DNA from: an uncultured Chitinophagaceae bacterium
GTDB lineage: Bacteria > Bacteroidota > Bacteroidia > Chitinophagales > Chitinophagaceae
Length of the DNA stretch: 64,000 nucleotides
Assembly: GCA_937862815.1 (NCBI GenBank)
Contig: CALMED010000002.1
Coordinates: 434,001-498,000 of the forward strand
Direction of reading: 5' to 3'
Numbering within the stretch: the first letter of the stretch is position 1; every line of letters starts with the position of its first letter. Below, piece after piece: positions 44,258 through 52,930 of the stretch. The notes under the pieces were generated by a model. That model had not been told where the DNA came from. It searched no databases and saw only the letters and a list, made by a program, of their open reading frames with translations. Both the position numbers and the translations under genes were made by a program.

Positions 44258-45490
44258 TCATCCTGTTTTTTTCAAAACCTCGCCTGGGCAGCAAAGGTAG
44301 AACTTTTGCGCCGGGCCGTCGGACACTTTCCGGATCAGGACGTATTCAATTTCAGAGATGTTTTTCACGGTGCCGTCCTTGAACAGGATGTTGATCTGCT
44401 CATTGCCCGGGTTGTACATCCGGTTGCTGGCTATGCCGTCGAACACAAACCAGCCGGCATCGGCTTCAGGCACCTGGAGCAATGCAGCGGCCTGTTGCTG
44501 CATGTTGCGGATAAAGATGGGTTCGAAGGGTTGCTGTTGCAGCCGGGTTTTGAGAATGTGGCGGTTGATGAGCCAGCGGCAGAGGGTTTGCAGCACCCGG
44601 TCGGGGTGCTGCATCCATTTCTTCACAGAACTCATCACGTCATAGTCGTCGAGCAGGCAGAACTGGTCGGGGGCGCTGTGAATCAGGGCACGGGTGTTGC
44701 TGCTCCGCAGGAGGCTGTCCAGCACTTCACTGGTGGAGAAGAGTCCGCTTTCCTGCTGTGCCAACAGGCGGGCCCGCTGGAGGATTTTCACCAGCATGTT
44801 TTCGGCACCCAGCACAGCCTTGTGCAGGTAGGCCTGCCAGTACATGAGGCGGCGGGCCACCAGGAATTTCTCGATGGAGTACACGCCTTTTTCCTCAATG
44901 GCCAGCTCGCCGTTGTGCACGGTCATCATTTTAAGGATGCGGTCGTACCCGATCACGCCTTCACTTACACCGCTGTAAAAACTGTCGCGGGTGAGGTAGT
45001 CCATCCGGTCCACATCCAGCTGGCTGCTGATGAGCTGGTGGAGAAAAGGTTTGTGATAGCTGCCCCGGAAGATGGAGAGGGCCAGCTCCAGCCGTCCGCC
45101 CAGTTCTTTGTTCAGTTCTTCAAACAGGAGGAGGGAAATGTCTTCGTGGTGCATGTCTTCAATCAGCACATGCTCCAAGGCGTGCGAATAGGGTCCGTGG
45201 CCGATGTCGTGCAGCAGGATGGCGATTTTCGCCGCCTGGCTTTCCTCCGGGCTGATGTCCACCCCCTTGCTCTGTAACTCGGTCAACGCTTCCCCCATGA
45301 GATGATAGGCGCCCATGCTGTGATGCAGGCGGGTATGTACGGCTCCGGGATACACCAGGTGGGCCAACGCCATCTGGTGGATGCGCCGCAACCGCTGGTA
45401 CCAGGGGTGGGAGATGATGTCGTAAATCAGCGGGTCATCAAAGGTGATGAAACCGTAGATGGGGTCGTTGACGATTTTTCTGAACTTCAT
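44258..45490 (-). CDS. HD-domain phosphohydrolase (dNTPase-like)
   Basis: A 410-residue HD-superfamily protein. Metal-binding residues sit in HTRLHHSMGAYHLM and LLHDIGHGPYSHALEH; SQLDVDRMDYLTRDSFYSGV is the other conserved segment. This set is typical of the SAMHD1/dGTPase-like family. ATG 45490 (MKFRKIVNDPIYGF) is the family start. It is the first gene of the lipid A operon and has its own promoter element at 45527. A tie to lipid A is only positional; the substrate is unknown. Confidence 0.88.
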   Translation of the reverse strand: MKFRKIVNDPIYGFITFDDPLIYDIISHPWYQRLRRIHQMALAHLVYPGAVHTRLHHSMGAYHLMGEALTELQSKGVDISPEESQAAKIAILLHDIGHGPYSHALEHVLIEDMHHEDISLLLFEELNKELGGRLELALSIFRGSYHKPFLHQLISSQLDVDRMDYLTRDSFYSGVSEGVIGYDRILKMMTVHNGELAIEEKGVYSIEKFLVARRLMYWQAYLHKAVLGAENMLVKILQRARLLAQQESGLFSTSEVLDSLLRSSNTRALIHSAPDQFCLLDDYDVMSSVKKWMQHPDRVLQTLCRWLINRHILKTRLQQQPFEPIFIRNMQQQAAALLQVPEADAGWFVFDGIASNRMYNPGNEQINILFKDGTVKNISEIEYVLIRKVSDGPAQKFYLCCPGEVLKKTG

Positions 45491-45526
45491 GTTAAGATTC
45501 CGGGGCCGTGCAGCTTTTTGAACCAT

Positions 45527-45534
45527 CAAAGGTA
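45527..45534 (-). promoter_or_regulatory. -7 element of the HD/lpx operon
   Basis: On the minus strand this is TACCTTTG, a perfect TAnnTTTG, with a TATTG upstream in the -33 region. Transcription would start near 45520, about 30 bases before ATG 45490. Confidence 0.6.
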
Positions 45535-45626
45535 GCGGAAGGGAGGGAATTCAATACATTTACAACCGGCTCCTGCACCCGGCAGTTCAGCTGTAACAAA
45601 CTTTACCGCTCTAACTTTTTTTTACT

Positions 45627-47183
45627 ATGGCACTTGCCAAAATACTCTGGGTGGACGATGAAATTGACAGCCTGCAGTCGCAGAAACTCTTTCTCGAAAC
45701 CAAAGGCTACGAAGTGGACACCCTCACCAACGGCTTCGACGCCATTGATTACGTAAAGGCCCACCCGGTGGACGTGGTGCTCATGGACGAGACCATGCCC
45801 GGCCTCACCGGGCTGGAAACGCTGGCCAAGATCAAAGAAGTGCATCCTTCGCTGCCCGTGGTGCTCATCACCAAGAATGAAACGGAAAACCTGATGGACG
45901 ATGCCATCGGCTCCCAGATCAGCGATTATCTCATCAAGCCTGTAAATCCCAACCAGGTATTGCTGAGTCTGAAAAAAATCATCGACAACAAACGCCTGGT
46001 GAGCGAAAAAACCACCATGGCCTACCAGCAGCAGTTCCGCAACCTGTTTACCGCGCTCAACAGCAACCCCAATCATACCGAATGGATGGACATCTATAAA
46101 AAGCTGGTGTACTGGGAACTGGAGATGAGCAAGGCCGATAGTCCGGAGATGAGCGAAGTGCTGCAGGCGCAGAAGGACGAAGCCAACAACGAGTTTTTTA
46201 AATACATCTCCCGCCATTACGCCGGCTGGATGAAGCCCGGAGCTGCCGATGCGCCGGTGATGAGCCATACCCTTTTCACCCGTAAAGTGCTGCCTTTTGT
46301 GGAAAAAGGAACGCCCCTCTTCTTTGTACTGATTGACAACCTGCGGTTCGACCAATGGAAAGCGGTGCAGCCCCTGTTTGCCGGGCAGTTCCGCGTGGTG
46401 GAAGAGGATACGTTTTATTCCATCCTGCCCACTGCCACACAATACAGCCGCAATGCCATCTTCAGCGGGTTGCTGCCGGTGGACATTGAAAAGCAGTTTC
46501 CTGCACAGTGGAAGAACGACTACGAAGAGGGAGGGAAGAACCTCCACGAGGAGGAGTTGTTCCGGGCGCAACTGCGGCGGTTGGGGAAGGGCGACCTGCG
46601 GGTCTCCTTCACCAAAGTGCTGAACCACCACGCCGGCCAGGAACTGGTGAACAATGTGCACAACCTGCTGCAGAATGACATCAATATTATCGTTTACAAC
46701 TTTGTGGACATGCTCAGCCATGCCCGTACCGAGATGGAAGTGCTCAAGGAACTGGCCAATGATGAAAAGAGTTACCGCAGCATAACCGTGAGCTGGTTTG
46801 AGCACTCGCCGCTGAACCAGGCCCTGCGCAGGATAGCCGAAAAGAACATCCGGCTGGTGCTGGCAACCGATCATGGCAGCATCCGGGTGCAGAAGCCGGC
46901 CAGGGTGATTGGCGACAAGGAAACCACTACCAACATCCGCTACAAACACGGGCGCAATCTCAACTTTGAAGGAAAAGACGTGCTGGCCTTCCGGGATCCG
47001 CGGGAAGCAGGGCTGCCGGCTCCCAACGTCAACTCGTCGTTCATCTTTGCCCGCGAAGACCTGTACCTCTGCTATCCCAATAATTACAACCATTTCGTTA
47101 ATTATTACCGTAATACCTTCCAGCACGGCGGGGTGAGCCTGGAAGAGATGATCATACCGGTGGTGCGGTTGCAGTCGAAGTAA
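45627..47183 (+). CDS. porX: PorX, T9SS response regulator with PglZ domain
   Basis: A 518-residue regulator. The receiver domain begins KILWVDDEIDS with phospho-accepting Asp54 in VVLMDETMPG and the switch Lys in YLIKPVNPNQ. A helical linker (about 130-200) leads to a PglZ/alkaline-phosphatase-like domain with FFVLIDNLRFDQWK, SILPTATQYSRNAI and LATDHGSIRVQKP. This two-domain plan is that of PorX, which together with PorY controls type IX secretion. There is no DNA-binding domain. Its kinase PorY is not in the window. porT lies 20 kb upstream. Confidence 0.93.
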   Translation: MALAKILWVDDEIDSLQSQKLFLETKGYEVDTLTNGFDAIDYVKAHPVDVVLMDETMPGLTGLETLAKIKEVHPSLPVVLITKNETENLMDDAIGSQISDYLIKPVNPNQVLLSLKKIIDNKRLVSEKTTMAYQQQFRNLFTALNSNPNHTEWMDIYKKLVYWELEMSKADSPEMSEVLQAQKDEANNEFFKYISRHYAGWMKPGAADAPVMSHTLFTRKVLPFVEKGTPLFFVLIDNLRFDQWKAVQPLFAGQFRVVEEDTFYSILPTATQYSRNAIFSGLLPVDIEKQFPAQWKNDYEEGGKNLHEEELFRAQLRRLGKGDLRVSFTKVLNHHAGQELVNNVHNLLQNDINIIVYNFVDMLSHARTEMEVLKELANDEKSYRSITVSWFEHSPLNQALRRIAEKNIRLVLATDHGSIRVQKPARVIGDKETTTNIRYKHGRNLNFEGKDVLAFRDPREAGLPAPNVNSSFIFAREDLYLCYPNNYNHFVNYYRNTFQHGGVSLEEMIIPVVRLQSK

Positions 47184-47258
47184 TGAATGAATGAGTGAGT
47201 GAATGAATGAGTGAGTGAATGAATGAGTGAGTGAATGAATGAATGAGTGAGTGAATGG
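47184..47258. repeat. Tandem repeat, 16-bp unit
   Basis: Directly after the porX stop lie about four to five copies of TGAATGAATGAGTGAG, itself built from TGAA/TGAG quartets, with one quartet inserted in the last copy. A run of this kind is prone to slippage and probably differs between strains. Confidence 0.85.
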
Positions 47259-47308
47259 GTGTGGAAAAGTCGTGCTGCCTGCAGGTGCTTTCAACGCCCG
47301 GTACGGGG

Positions 47309-47316
47309 TAACTTTG
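47309..47316 (+). promoter_or_regulatory. -7 element of the 94-residue gene
   Basis: TAACTTTG is a perfect TAnnTTTG, with a TTTC about 20 bases upstream. It gives a leader of about 30 bases before ATG 47351. Confidence 0.6.
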
Positions 47317-47350
47317 CCGGCTACCGGTAAACGGCACGAATTGTAGTACA

Positions 47351-47635
47351 ATGAAGTTCAATCAAACAACACTGGATAAACTGGAATCCATCCTCGAAGA
47401 GAGCGGGTACGTGGTGCGCTACGAGCGGGGTACGTTCCAGAGCGGCTATTGCATCCTGGAGCAGAAGAAAGTGGTGGTCCTAAATAAGTTCCTCAGTACA
47501 GAGGGACGCATCAATACCGTGGTGGACCTGGTACCGCAGGTGCAGATCCATTTCGATTCTCTCACCGCCGAATCGCAGAAACTTTACGAAGAGGTTATGA
47601 CCCTGGCGGCTGCCCGGCAGGCAGAACAGGAGTAA
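47351..47635 (+). CDS. Conserved hypothetical protein
   Basis: A 94-residue soluble protein (MKFNQTTLDKLESILEESG, YVVRYERGTFQSGYCILE, KKVVVLNKFLSTEGRINTV). I recognise the pattern as a small conserved Bacteroidota protein with no assigned function. It has one Cys and ends in a charged helix. It has its own promoter element at 47309 and lies 51 bases before the MBL-fold hydrolase gene, so the two may be transcribed together. Confidence 0.78.
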   Translation: MKFNQTTLDKLESILEESGYVVRYERGTFQSGYCILEQKKVVVLNKFLSTEGRINTVVDLVPQVQIHFDSLTAESQKLYEEVMTLAAARQAEQE

Positions 47636-47686
47636 GAGGCTGTTACCGTACACGCCCGTTACCGGTTTCCGCTGTAACTTCATACC

Positions 47687-48478
47687 GTGGCTTATCCTCC
47701 TCTCACCATTACGTTCCTGGGTACCGGCACCAGCAGTGGTGTGCCCATGATTGGCTGCGACTGCCCCGTATGTACCTCGGCCGACTCCCGCGACCGGCGC
47801 CTGCGCAGCAGCATCCTCATAGAATCGCCCGAAACCACCCTGGTGGTGGATACCACCCCCGATTTCCGCTACCAGATGCTGCGGACCGGCGTGAAGAAAC
47901 TCGATGCTGTACTGTTTACCCACCCCCACAAGGATCACATCGCCGGGCTGGACGATGTGCGGGCTTATAACTTTTTCTCCGGTCGCCCCATGCCGGTGTA
48001 TGCCAACTATTTAACGGAGGAGGCTTTGCGGCGCGATTTCTATTATGCCTTTTCCGATACCCGCTACCCCGGTGTGCCCGAGCTGGAACTGCACACCATC
48101 ACCACCACCCCCTTCCGCATCAACGACCTGCTGATTGAACCCATTCTCGTATGGCACCTCAAAATGCCCGTACTCGGTTTCCGTTTCGGGCCGTTTACCT
48201 ACATTACCGACGCCAACCGCATCGACCCGGAGGAACAGGCGAAGATCCGGGGCAGCCGGGCCCTGGTGCTGAATGCACTCCGCCGCAAAGCGCACATATC
48301 ACACTTTACATTGGATGAAGCCGTGACCCTGGTGCAGGACCTGGGCGTGCCCGAAGCTTATTTCACCCACATCAGTCACCAGTTGGGTCTGCACCAGGAA
48401 GTACAGCCGGAGCTGCCGGCCGGCATGTACCTGGCCTATGATGGTCTTACCCGGCATATTACCGATTCCGACAGCTGA
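47687..48478 (+). CDS. MBL-fold metallohydrolase (PhnP-like)
   Basis: A 263-residue metallo-beta-lactamase-fold enzyme. The start LTITFLGTGTSSGVPMIGCDCPVC includes the Cys-x-Cys-x-x-Cys of PhnP-like enzymes; the metal motif is FTHPHKDHIAGLDD, and YITDANRI and YFTHISHQLGLH follow. PhnP is a cyclic phosphodiesterase; related proteins process other phosphodiesters or RNA ends, so the substrate is open. The start codon is GTG 47687, and no ATG lies nearby in frame. It follows the 94-residue gene by 51 bases. Confidence 0.88.
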   Translation: MAYPPLTITFLGTGTSSGVPMIGCDCPVCTSADSRDRRLRSSILIESPETTLVVDTTPDFRYQMLRTGVKKLDAVLFTHPHKDHIAGLDDVRAYNFFSGRPMPVYANYLTEEALRRDFYYAFSDTRYPGVPELELHTITTTPFRINDLLIEPILVWHLKMPVLGFRFGPFTYITDANRIDPEEQAKIRGSRALVLNALRRKAHISHFTLDEAVTLVQDLGVPEAYFTHISHQLGLHQEVQPELPAGMYLAYDGLTRHITDSDS

Positions 48479-48547
48479 GGAATATTCCGGAAAGAAAACG
48501 GGATTTTTCCTTTGGATGATACGGGTTGTCTGGTTGTAATTTCGGGT

Positions 48548-49501
48548 ATGCAACCTGTACGCAAACACCTGCTGAAAGAATATTTCACCTTTCCGGCGCG
48601 GGAACGGCGTGCCGTGCTGGTACTCCTGGCACTGGTAGTCCTCTTCGCCCTGCTGCCCCGCCTCTTTCCCTTCCTGGTTAAAGAGCCGCCGCCGCCCTTT
48701 TCGCCGCCCGAAGCAGTTGCCCTGCGGCATACAGCTCCGGAAGCCGGCTCAACGGCCAGCCGGTTGGAACGGGACGGGCAGCCGGTGACCAATCGCACGT
48801 CCCGTTCACCGGCCGGCGATTGGTTCAAAGGCGAGCTCTTCTATTTCAATCCCAACACCGCAACGGAGGCCGATTGGAAACGCCTGGGCGTGCGGGAAAA
48901 AACGGTGCAGTCCATTCTGAACTACCGCAGCAAGGGCGGTGTTTTCCGGCGGCCGGAAGACCTGGGTAAAATCTACACCCTGCACCCGAAAGTGTATGAA
49001 AAACTGCTGCCCTGGGTGCGCATACCGGCCGAGCCGGCTGCACAAAAGACAGTTCCCCCTTCAACGCAGCAACCGGAAAAGACGGAGAATACATCCCGTC
49101 CTTCCCGGCTCCTCATCAACCAGGCTGATGCCGTCGCCTGGCAACGGCTGCCGGGTATTGGTCCGGCCTTTGCCCACCGCATTCTTCGCTTCCGGGAAAA
49201 GCTGGGTGGATTTGTAAGCGTGAACCAGGTAGCCGAGACCTATGGCCTGCCCGACACAACATTTAACCAGATCCGGGAGCTGCTGGTAGCAGACGACAGT
49301 AATATCCGGCGTATCAACCTCAATACCGCCACCTGGGAGGAGCTGAAGGCGCATCCGTATATCGACAGCCGCACCGCCCGCACCATCCTGGCTTACCGGG
49401 AGCAGCACGGACCCTTTGCTTCGGTGGAGACCCTGCGCCGGATCGGTTCCATGGATGATGAACTGTATCAGCGGATTGCACCTTATCTTTCTGTTGAATA
49501 A
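48548..49501 (+). CDS. ComEA-like helix-hairpin-helix protein
   Basis: A 317-residue protein with an N-terminal membrane anchor (LVLLALVVLFALLPRLFPFLV) and three helix-hairpin-helix repeats: FNPNTATEADWKRLGV, LINQADAVAWQRLPGIGP and INLNTATWEELKAHPYI. The family binds DNA non-specifically; ComEA takes part in DNA uptake. The Pro- and Thr-rich linkers between repeats suggest a flexible periplasmic arm. ATG 48548 follows TAATTTCG, a near match to the -7 element. Co-occurrence with yifB/comM at 17047 suggests, but does not show, competence. Confidence 0.82.
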   Translation: MQPVRKHLLKEYFTFPARERRAVLVLLALVVLFALLPRLFPFLVKEPPPPFSPPEAVALRHTAPEAGSTASRLERDGQPVTNRTSRSPAGDWFKGELFYFNPNTATEADWKRLGVREKTVQSILNYRSKGGVFRRPEDLGKIYTLHPKVYEKLLPWVRIPAEPAAQKTVPPSTQQPEKTENTSRPSRLLINQADAVAWQRLPGIGPAFAHRILRFREKLGGFVSVNQVAETYGLPDTTFNQIRELLVADDSNIRRINLNTATWEELKAHPYIDSRTARTILAYREQHGPFASVETLRRIGSMDDELYQRIAPYLSVE

Positions 49502-49521
49502 AAGGGCTGCAGAAAACTTTT

Positions 49522-49537
49522 ACTAACAATCGTTAGT
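49522..49537. promoter_or_regulatory. TetR-type palindromic operator
   Basis: ACTAAC-AATC-GTTAGT is a perfect 6-4-6 palindrome that resembles TetR-family operators of fatty-acid genes. It lies just upstream of the TATATTTG promoter element at 49547-49554 and would cover the -33 region. No TetR-family gene is in the window. Confidence 0.6.
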
Positions 49538-49546
49538 GATACTTCC

Positions 49547-49554
49547 TATATTTG
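49547..49554 (+). promoter_or_regulatory. -7 element of the acyl-CoA dehydrogenase gene
   Basis: TATATTTG is a perfect TAnnTTTG. It predicts a leader of about 80 bases before ATG 49639 and rules out an upstream in-frame start at 49552. Confidence 0.65.
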
Positions 49555-49638
49555 CCCACCGTTTTCGATGATTGCCATCACAACAACCGGCCAGCCGCAC
49601 CACCATCCGGCAGTGCCGGTTTAAATGGAACACCACAT

Positions 49639-50778
49639 ATGAATTTCTCTGCTTCCGAACTTACACAGCAAGTGGCCCAGGTGGCCCGCGATTTTGCCAA
49701 CAAACACATCCGGCCCCATGTGATGGAATGGGACGAAAGCCAGCACTTCCCCAAAGAAACCCTCCAAGAAATGGGGCAGTTGGGACTGCTGGGCATGTTT
49801 GTTCCCGGGCAATACGGCGGCAGCGGATTTGGCTACCACGAATATGCGGCGGCTATTGTGGAACTGGGAAAAGTATGCGGTTCGGTAGCGTTGAGCATGG
49901 CTGCCCATAACTCATTGTGCACCGGACATATATACTATTGCGGCAGCGAAGAACAGAAGAACCGTTATCTGCCCAAATTGGCCAGCGGCGCTTGGATCGG
50001 GGCCTGGGGCCTCACCGAACCCAATACCGGCAGTGATGCGGGTAACATGAAAACCACGGCGGTGCGGGATGGCAACGAATGGATTCTCAACGGTACCAAG
50101 TGCTGGATTACCCACGGCATCAGTGCTGAGTTGGCGGTGGTGATTGCACGTACCGGCGAACCCCGCACCAGCGGAAACGCCACGGCGTTTATTGTAGAGC
50201 GGGGAACACCCGGTTTTAAAGCCGGCAAAAAAGAAAACAAACTGGGCATGCGGGCCAGCGAAACCTCCGAGATGATTTTTGATAACTGCCGCATTCCCGA
50301 TGTCAACCGCATAGGGGCTGTGGGCGATGGTTTCCGACAGGCGCTGAAAGTGCTGGATGGCGGACGCATCTCCATCGCCGCCCTGTCGCTTGGTATTGCC
50401 AAAGGCGCTTATGAAGCAGCCCTGCAGTATGCGCAGGAGCGGCACCAGTTCGACCGGCCCATAGCCAGTTTCCAGGGCATTTCGTTCAAACTCGCCGATA
50501 TGGCCACCGAAATTGCTGCGGCCGAATTGCTCATCGCAAAGGCGGCCTCACTAAAAGATGCCGGCGAAAGCGTAACCGAAGCAGGGGCCATGGCCAAGTA
50601 CTATGCCAGCGAAATAGCTGTGAAGATCAGCAACGATGCGGTGCAGATTTTTGGCGGTTATGGCTATACCAAAGACTTTCCGGTAGAGAAATTCTACCGC
50701 GACTCCAAGCTCTGCACCATCGGCGAAGGCACCAGTGAAATCCAGAAAATGGTGATAGCGCGGGAGCTGTTGCGTTAA
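49639..50778 (+). CDS. Acyl-CoA dehydrogenase
   Basis: An FAD enzyme of beta-oxidation or branched-chain degradation, 379 residues. Conserved segments: [18 protein letters not shown], the FAD/substrate motif [51 protein letters not shown] and the C-terminal [21 protein letters not shown] with [17 protein letters not shown]. The catalytic Glu of short-chain members lies in the last of these (GEGTSE). ATG 49639 is the family start. Expression is probably controlled by the palindrome at 49522-49537. The acyl chain length cannot be told. Confidence 0.93.
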   Translation: MNFSASELTQQVAQVARDFANKHIRPHVMEWDESQHFPKETLQEMGQLGLLGMFVPGQYGGSGFGYHEYAAAIVELGKVCGSVALSMAAHNSLCTGHIYYCGSEEQKNRYLPKLASGAWIGAWGLTEPNTGSDAGNMKTTAVRDGNEWILNGTKCWITHGISAELAVVIARTGEPRTSGNATAFIVERGTPGFKAGKKENKLGMRASETSEMIFDNCRIPDVNRIGAVGDGFRQALKVLDGGRISIAALSLGIAKGAYEAALQYAQERHQFDRPIASFQGISFKLADMATEIAAAELLIAKAASLKDAGESVTEAGAMAKYYASEIAVKISNDAVQIFGGYGYTKDFPVEKFYRDSKLCTIGEGTSEIQKMVIARELLR

Positions 50779-50873
50779 GGAGTGGGCTGATAATCGAACA
50801 ATCTCATTAAATCAATCTTTATTTTCCCGTTACTGTCACCGGGTTCAGGTGGTTCACGTCATCAGAATTCTGT

Positions 50874-52505
50874 TTAATGTATCCCCCGTTCCTTCATCAC
50901 CGCGTTCAACCGCCGCAGCAGGAGAAATAACACCAGGGCTGAACTCATCAGCAAGCCAAAATTCACCCAGAAGAAATCGGCTTTATCATCGTACCGGTCC
51001 CACAGGCTGGCCAGGATGCCGGACAGTTTATTGCCGATGGAAGTGGCGAGGAACCAGCCCCCCATCATAAGCGAAGTGATATGAGCCGGGCTCAGCTTCG
51101 ACACCAGCGAGAGGCCCATCGGACTCAGGAGCAGTTCGCCCACCGTTATCACCCCGTAGCTGGCCACCAGCCACCACCAGCTCACCTTTTCACTGCCGTT
51201 GCTGCCGGCCTTCACCGCTGCCACCATCACCAGCACCGACAGGGCGGAGATTAAGAGACCGAACGCAATTTTAGTCACCGTACCCGGCTCTTTGTTCTTC
51301 CGGCGCAGCCAGGTAAAAAAAGCTACAATCAACGGCGTGAGTAGTATGACCCATCCCGGGTTAATGCTCTGGCTGAGGTTGGTGCTCCACACGGCCACAC
51401 TGCTGCCTTCGGCTGGCCGCTGGTTTTCGTTCATATTACGGAAGTACAGCGGGTAGTTCCATTCTTTCACCACCTGCCCGTTTTCTTTCTGCAGGCGGAA
51501 GGCGGGGTCGTACAGCGCCACCGAATCTTTTACATAGGGCAGTTCTTTGGTGAGTTGCACGGCACCCAGTACCTGTGCGGTGGTGCCGCTCACCGACCGG
51601 TCGGTGTACCGGTCGGCCCAGGTGTTGAGGGCGCTGCCGTTTTGCTTGAATACCGCCCAGAACATTACCACTACCGCAAAAATTATCAGCAATACGCCCA
51701 GCGATGCTTTGTCTTCTTTCGGTGCCCGGAAGTACAACGAAGCGTAAAACAGCACCACGGGAATGCAGGCAAAGATGAAGGCGTCATTGGAGTCGCTGCC
51801 AAACAGGTCGCCGGGCAGCAACCAGCCCAACACCCCGGCCAGGACGGAGGGCAGCAGGATCAGGCTTACAATGCGGGCCATGCTGAGGTCGCCGGGTCGG
51901 GTTCCTTTTTTCACATCATGTGCTTTGTAGTGGCGGGTACCTGCAACAAAAATGAGCACCCCCAGCAGCATGCCCACCCCGGCGGCGGCAAACGCATAGC
52001 CCCAGCCCAGCAGGTTGTACAGAATGGCCCCGAAGAAGTTGCATACAAAGGCTCCCACGTTAATGCCCATGTAAAAAATATTGTACCCCTCGTCTTTCCG
52101 TTCCTGGTGTTCGGGCGTGCTGTACACATACCCCAGGAGGGTGGAGATGTTGGGCTTGAAGAAGCCATTGCCCACGATCACCAGGGTCATGCTGAGGTAC
52201 AATACCGGCAGGCTGTGAACGCTCATCAGCAGGTAGCCGGCGCCCATAAACAGTCCGCCCACCACGATGGAACGGCGGTAACCCCAGTAACGGTCGGCAA
52301 TCAATCCGCCCAGGAAGGGGGTCAGGAACACCAGCCCGATGAAGGTGCCGTAGAGATCAGCGGCCTCGGCTTCGGTCATGGCAAACCCGGCTTTGACGTC
52401 TTTGAGGTAGAGCGTAAAGATGCCGATCATGAGGTAGTAACCGAAGCGTTCCCACATTTCAGAAAAAAACAGGAAGGGCAGGGCGCGGGGATGTTGTTTC
52501 CACAT
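50874..52505 (-). CDS. POT family oligopeptide transporter
   Basis: A proton-coupled di/tripeptide importer of the major facilitator superfamily, 543 residues with about 14 membrane segments. The N-terminal motif FFSEMWERFGYYLM (the ExxERFxYY signature), the PTR2 motif GGLIADRYWGYRRSI and GNGFFKPNISTLLGYVY are present. The long middle loop (about residues 285-375) between the two halves is extracellular or periplasmic. It is convergent with the acyl-CoA dehydrogenase gene. Confidence 0.94.
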   Translation of the reverse strand: MWKQHPRALPFLFFSEMWERFGYYLMIGIFTLYLKDVKAGFAMTEAEAADLYGTFIGLVFLTPFLGGLIADRYWGYRRSIVVGGLFMGAGYLLMSVHSLPVLYLSMTLVIVGNGFFKPNISTLLGYVYSTPEHQERKDEGYNIFYMGINVGAFVCNFFGAILYNLLGWGYAFAAAGVGMLLGVLIFVAGTRHYKAHDVKKGTRPGDLSMARIVSLILLPSVLAGVLGWLLPGDLFGSDSNDAFIFACIPVVLFYASLYFRAPKEDKASLGVLLIIFAVVVMFWAVFKQNGSALNTWADRYTDRSVSGTTAQVLGAVQLTKELPYVKDSVALYDPAFRLQKENGQVVKEWNYPLYFRNMNENQRPAEGSSVAVWSTNLSQSINPGWVILLTPLIVAFFTWLRRKNKEPGTVTKIAFGLLISALSVLVMVAAVKAGSNGSEKVSWWWLVASYGVITVGELLLSPMGLSLVSKLSPAHITSLMMGGWFLATSIGNKLSGILASLWDRYDDKADFFWVNFGLLMSSALVLFLLLRRLNAVMKERGIH

Positions 52506-52572
52506 GGCAAATGGTTTTGAGCAATGCCCGAAAATAAGGAGAAATCAGGGCGCTTTTGCGGGAATGCGGCGG

Positions 52573-52746
52573 TTAATCCAGAAAGTCGTCATCCTCCTTT
52601 GGTCCATATTTATCAAACAGCTTATCAATTGCTCCGCCGAAAATGGGGAACTTTTCCTTTGCGAAGTTTTTAATCACTTCAATGGCGGCGTACGCCTGCT
52701 GCTCGGTGAGGCCTTTTTCGAGGAGGCGGTTGATGAGTTCCTGCAT
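52573..52746 (-). CDS. Small helical protein, 57 residues
   Basis: A short gene with start ATG at 52744-52746 and stop TAA at 52573-52575. The protein begins MQELINRLLEKGLTEQQAY and has AIEVIKNFAKEKFPIFGG and an acidic end (PKEDDDFLD). The pattern, a short helix, then V..F.KEKFP, then a second helix, is seen in small Bacteroidota proteins of unknown function. Codon use and composition match its neighbours. It lies 67 bases upstream of the POT gene on the same strand. Confidence 0.65.
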   Translation of the reverse strand: MQELINRLLEKGLTEQQAYAAIEVIKNFAKEKFPIFGGAIDKLFDKYGPKEDDDFLD

Positions 52747-52794
52747 GGGGAGGGGTTGGAGGTTTAGGGGTGCAAGATACTGGCTGCGGGCCTG

Positions 52795-52839
52795 CCTGCC
52801 GGCAGGTTACTGGTTGCAGGCTTCCTGCCGGAAGGCAGG
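52795..52839. repeat. Two CCTGCC/GGCAGG palindromic hairpins
   Basis: CCTGCC-GGCAGG at 52795-52806 and CCTGCC-GGAA-GGCAGG at 52824-52839 form a pair of hairpins between the clpX terminator and the small gene. A related CCTGCAGGCAGG occurs at 57530-57541. They look like short REP-type elements. Confidence 0.6.
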
Positions 52840-52852
52840 TTGTTTTTCTGCA

Positions 52853-52887
52853 AATAAAAAAGCGTCCCGGTTCTGCCGCTGACGCTT
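52853..52887 (-). terminator. Terminator of clpX
   Basis: On the minus strand AAGCGTC and GACGCTT form a 7-bp stem with a 14-base loop, followed by a T-rich run. It lies 44 bases after the clpX stop. Confidence 0.7.
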
Positions 52888-52930
52888 CTGACTTACAACT
52901 AAAAACTTACCACTCACCATTCACAACTCC

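Noticed and set aside
45603..47351. Open frame of 582 codons on the minus strand
   Set aside because: It is antisense to porX and its start lies in the TGAA/TGAG tandem repeat (Ser/His/Thr-rich nonsense).
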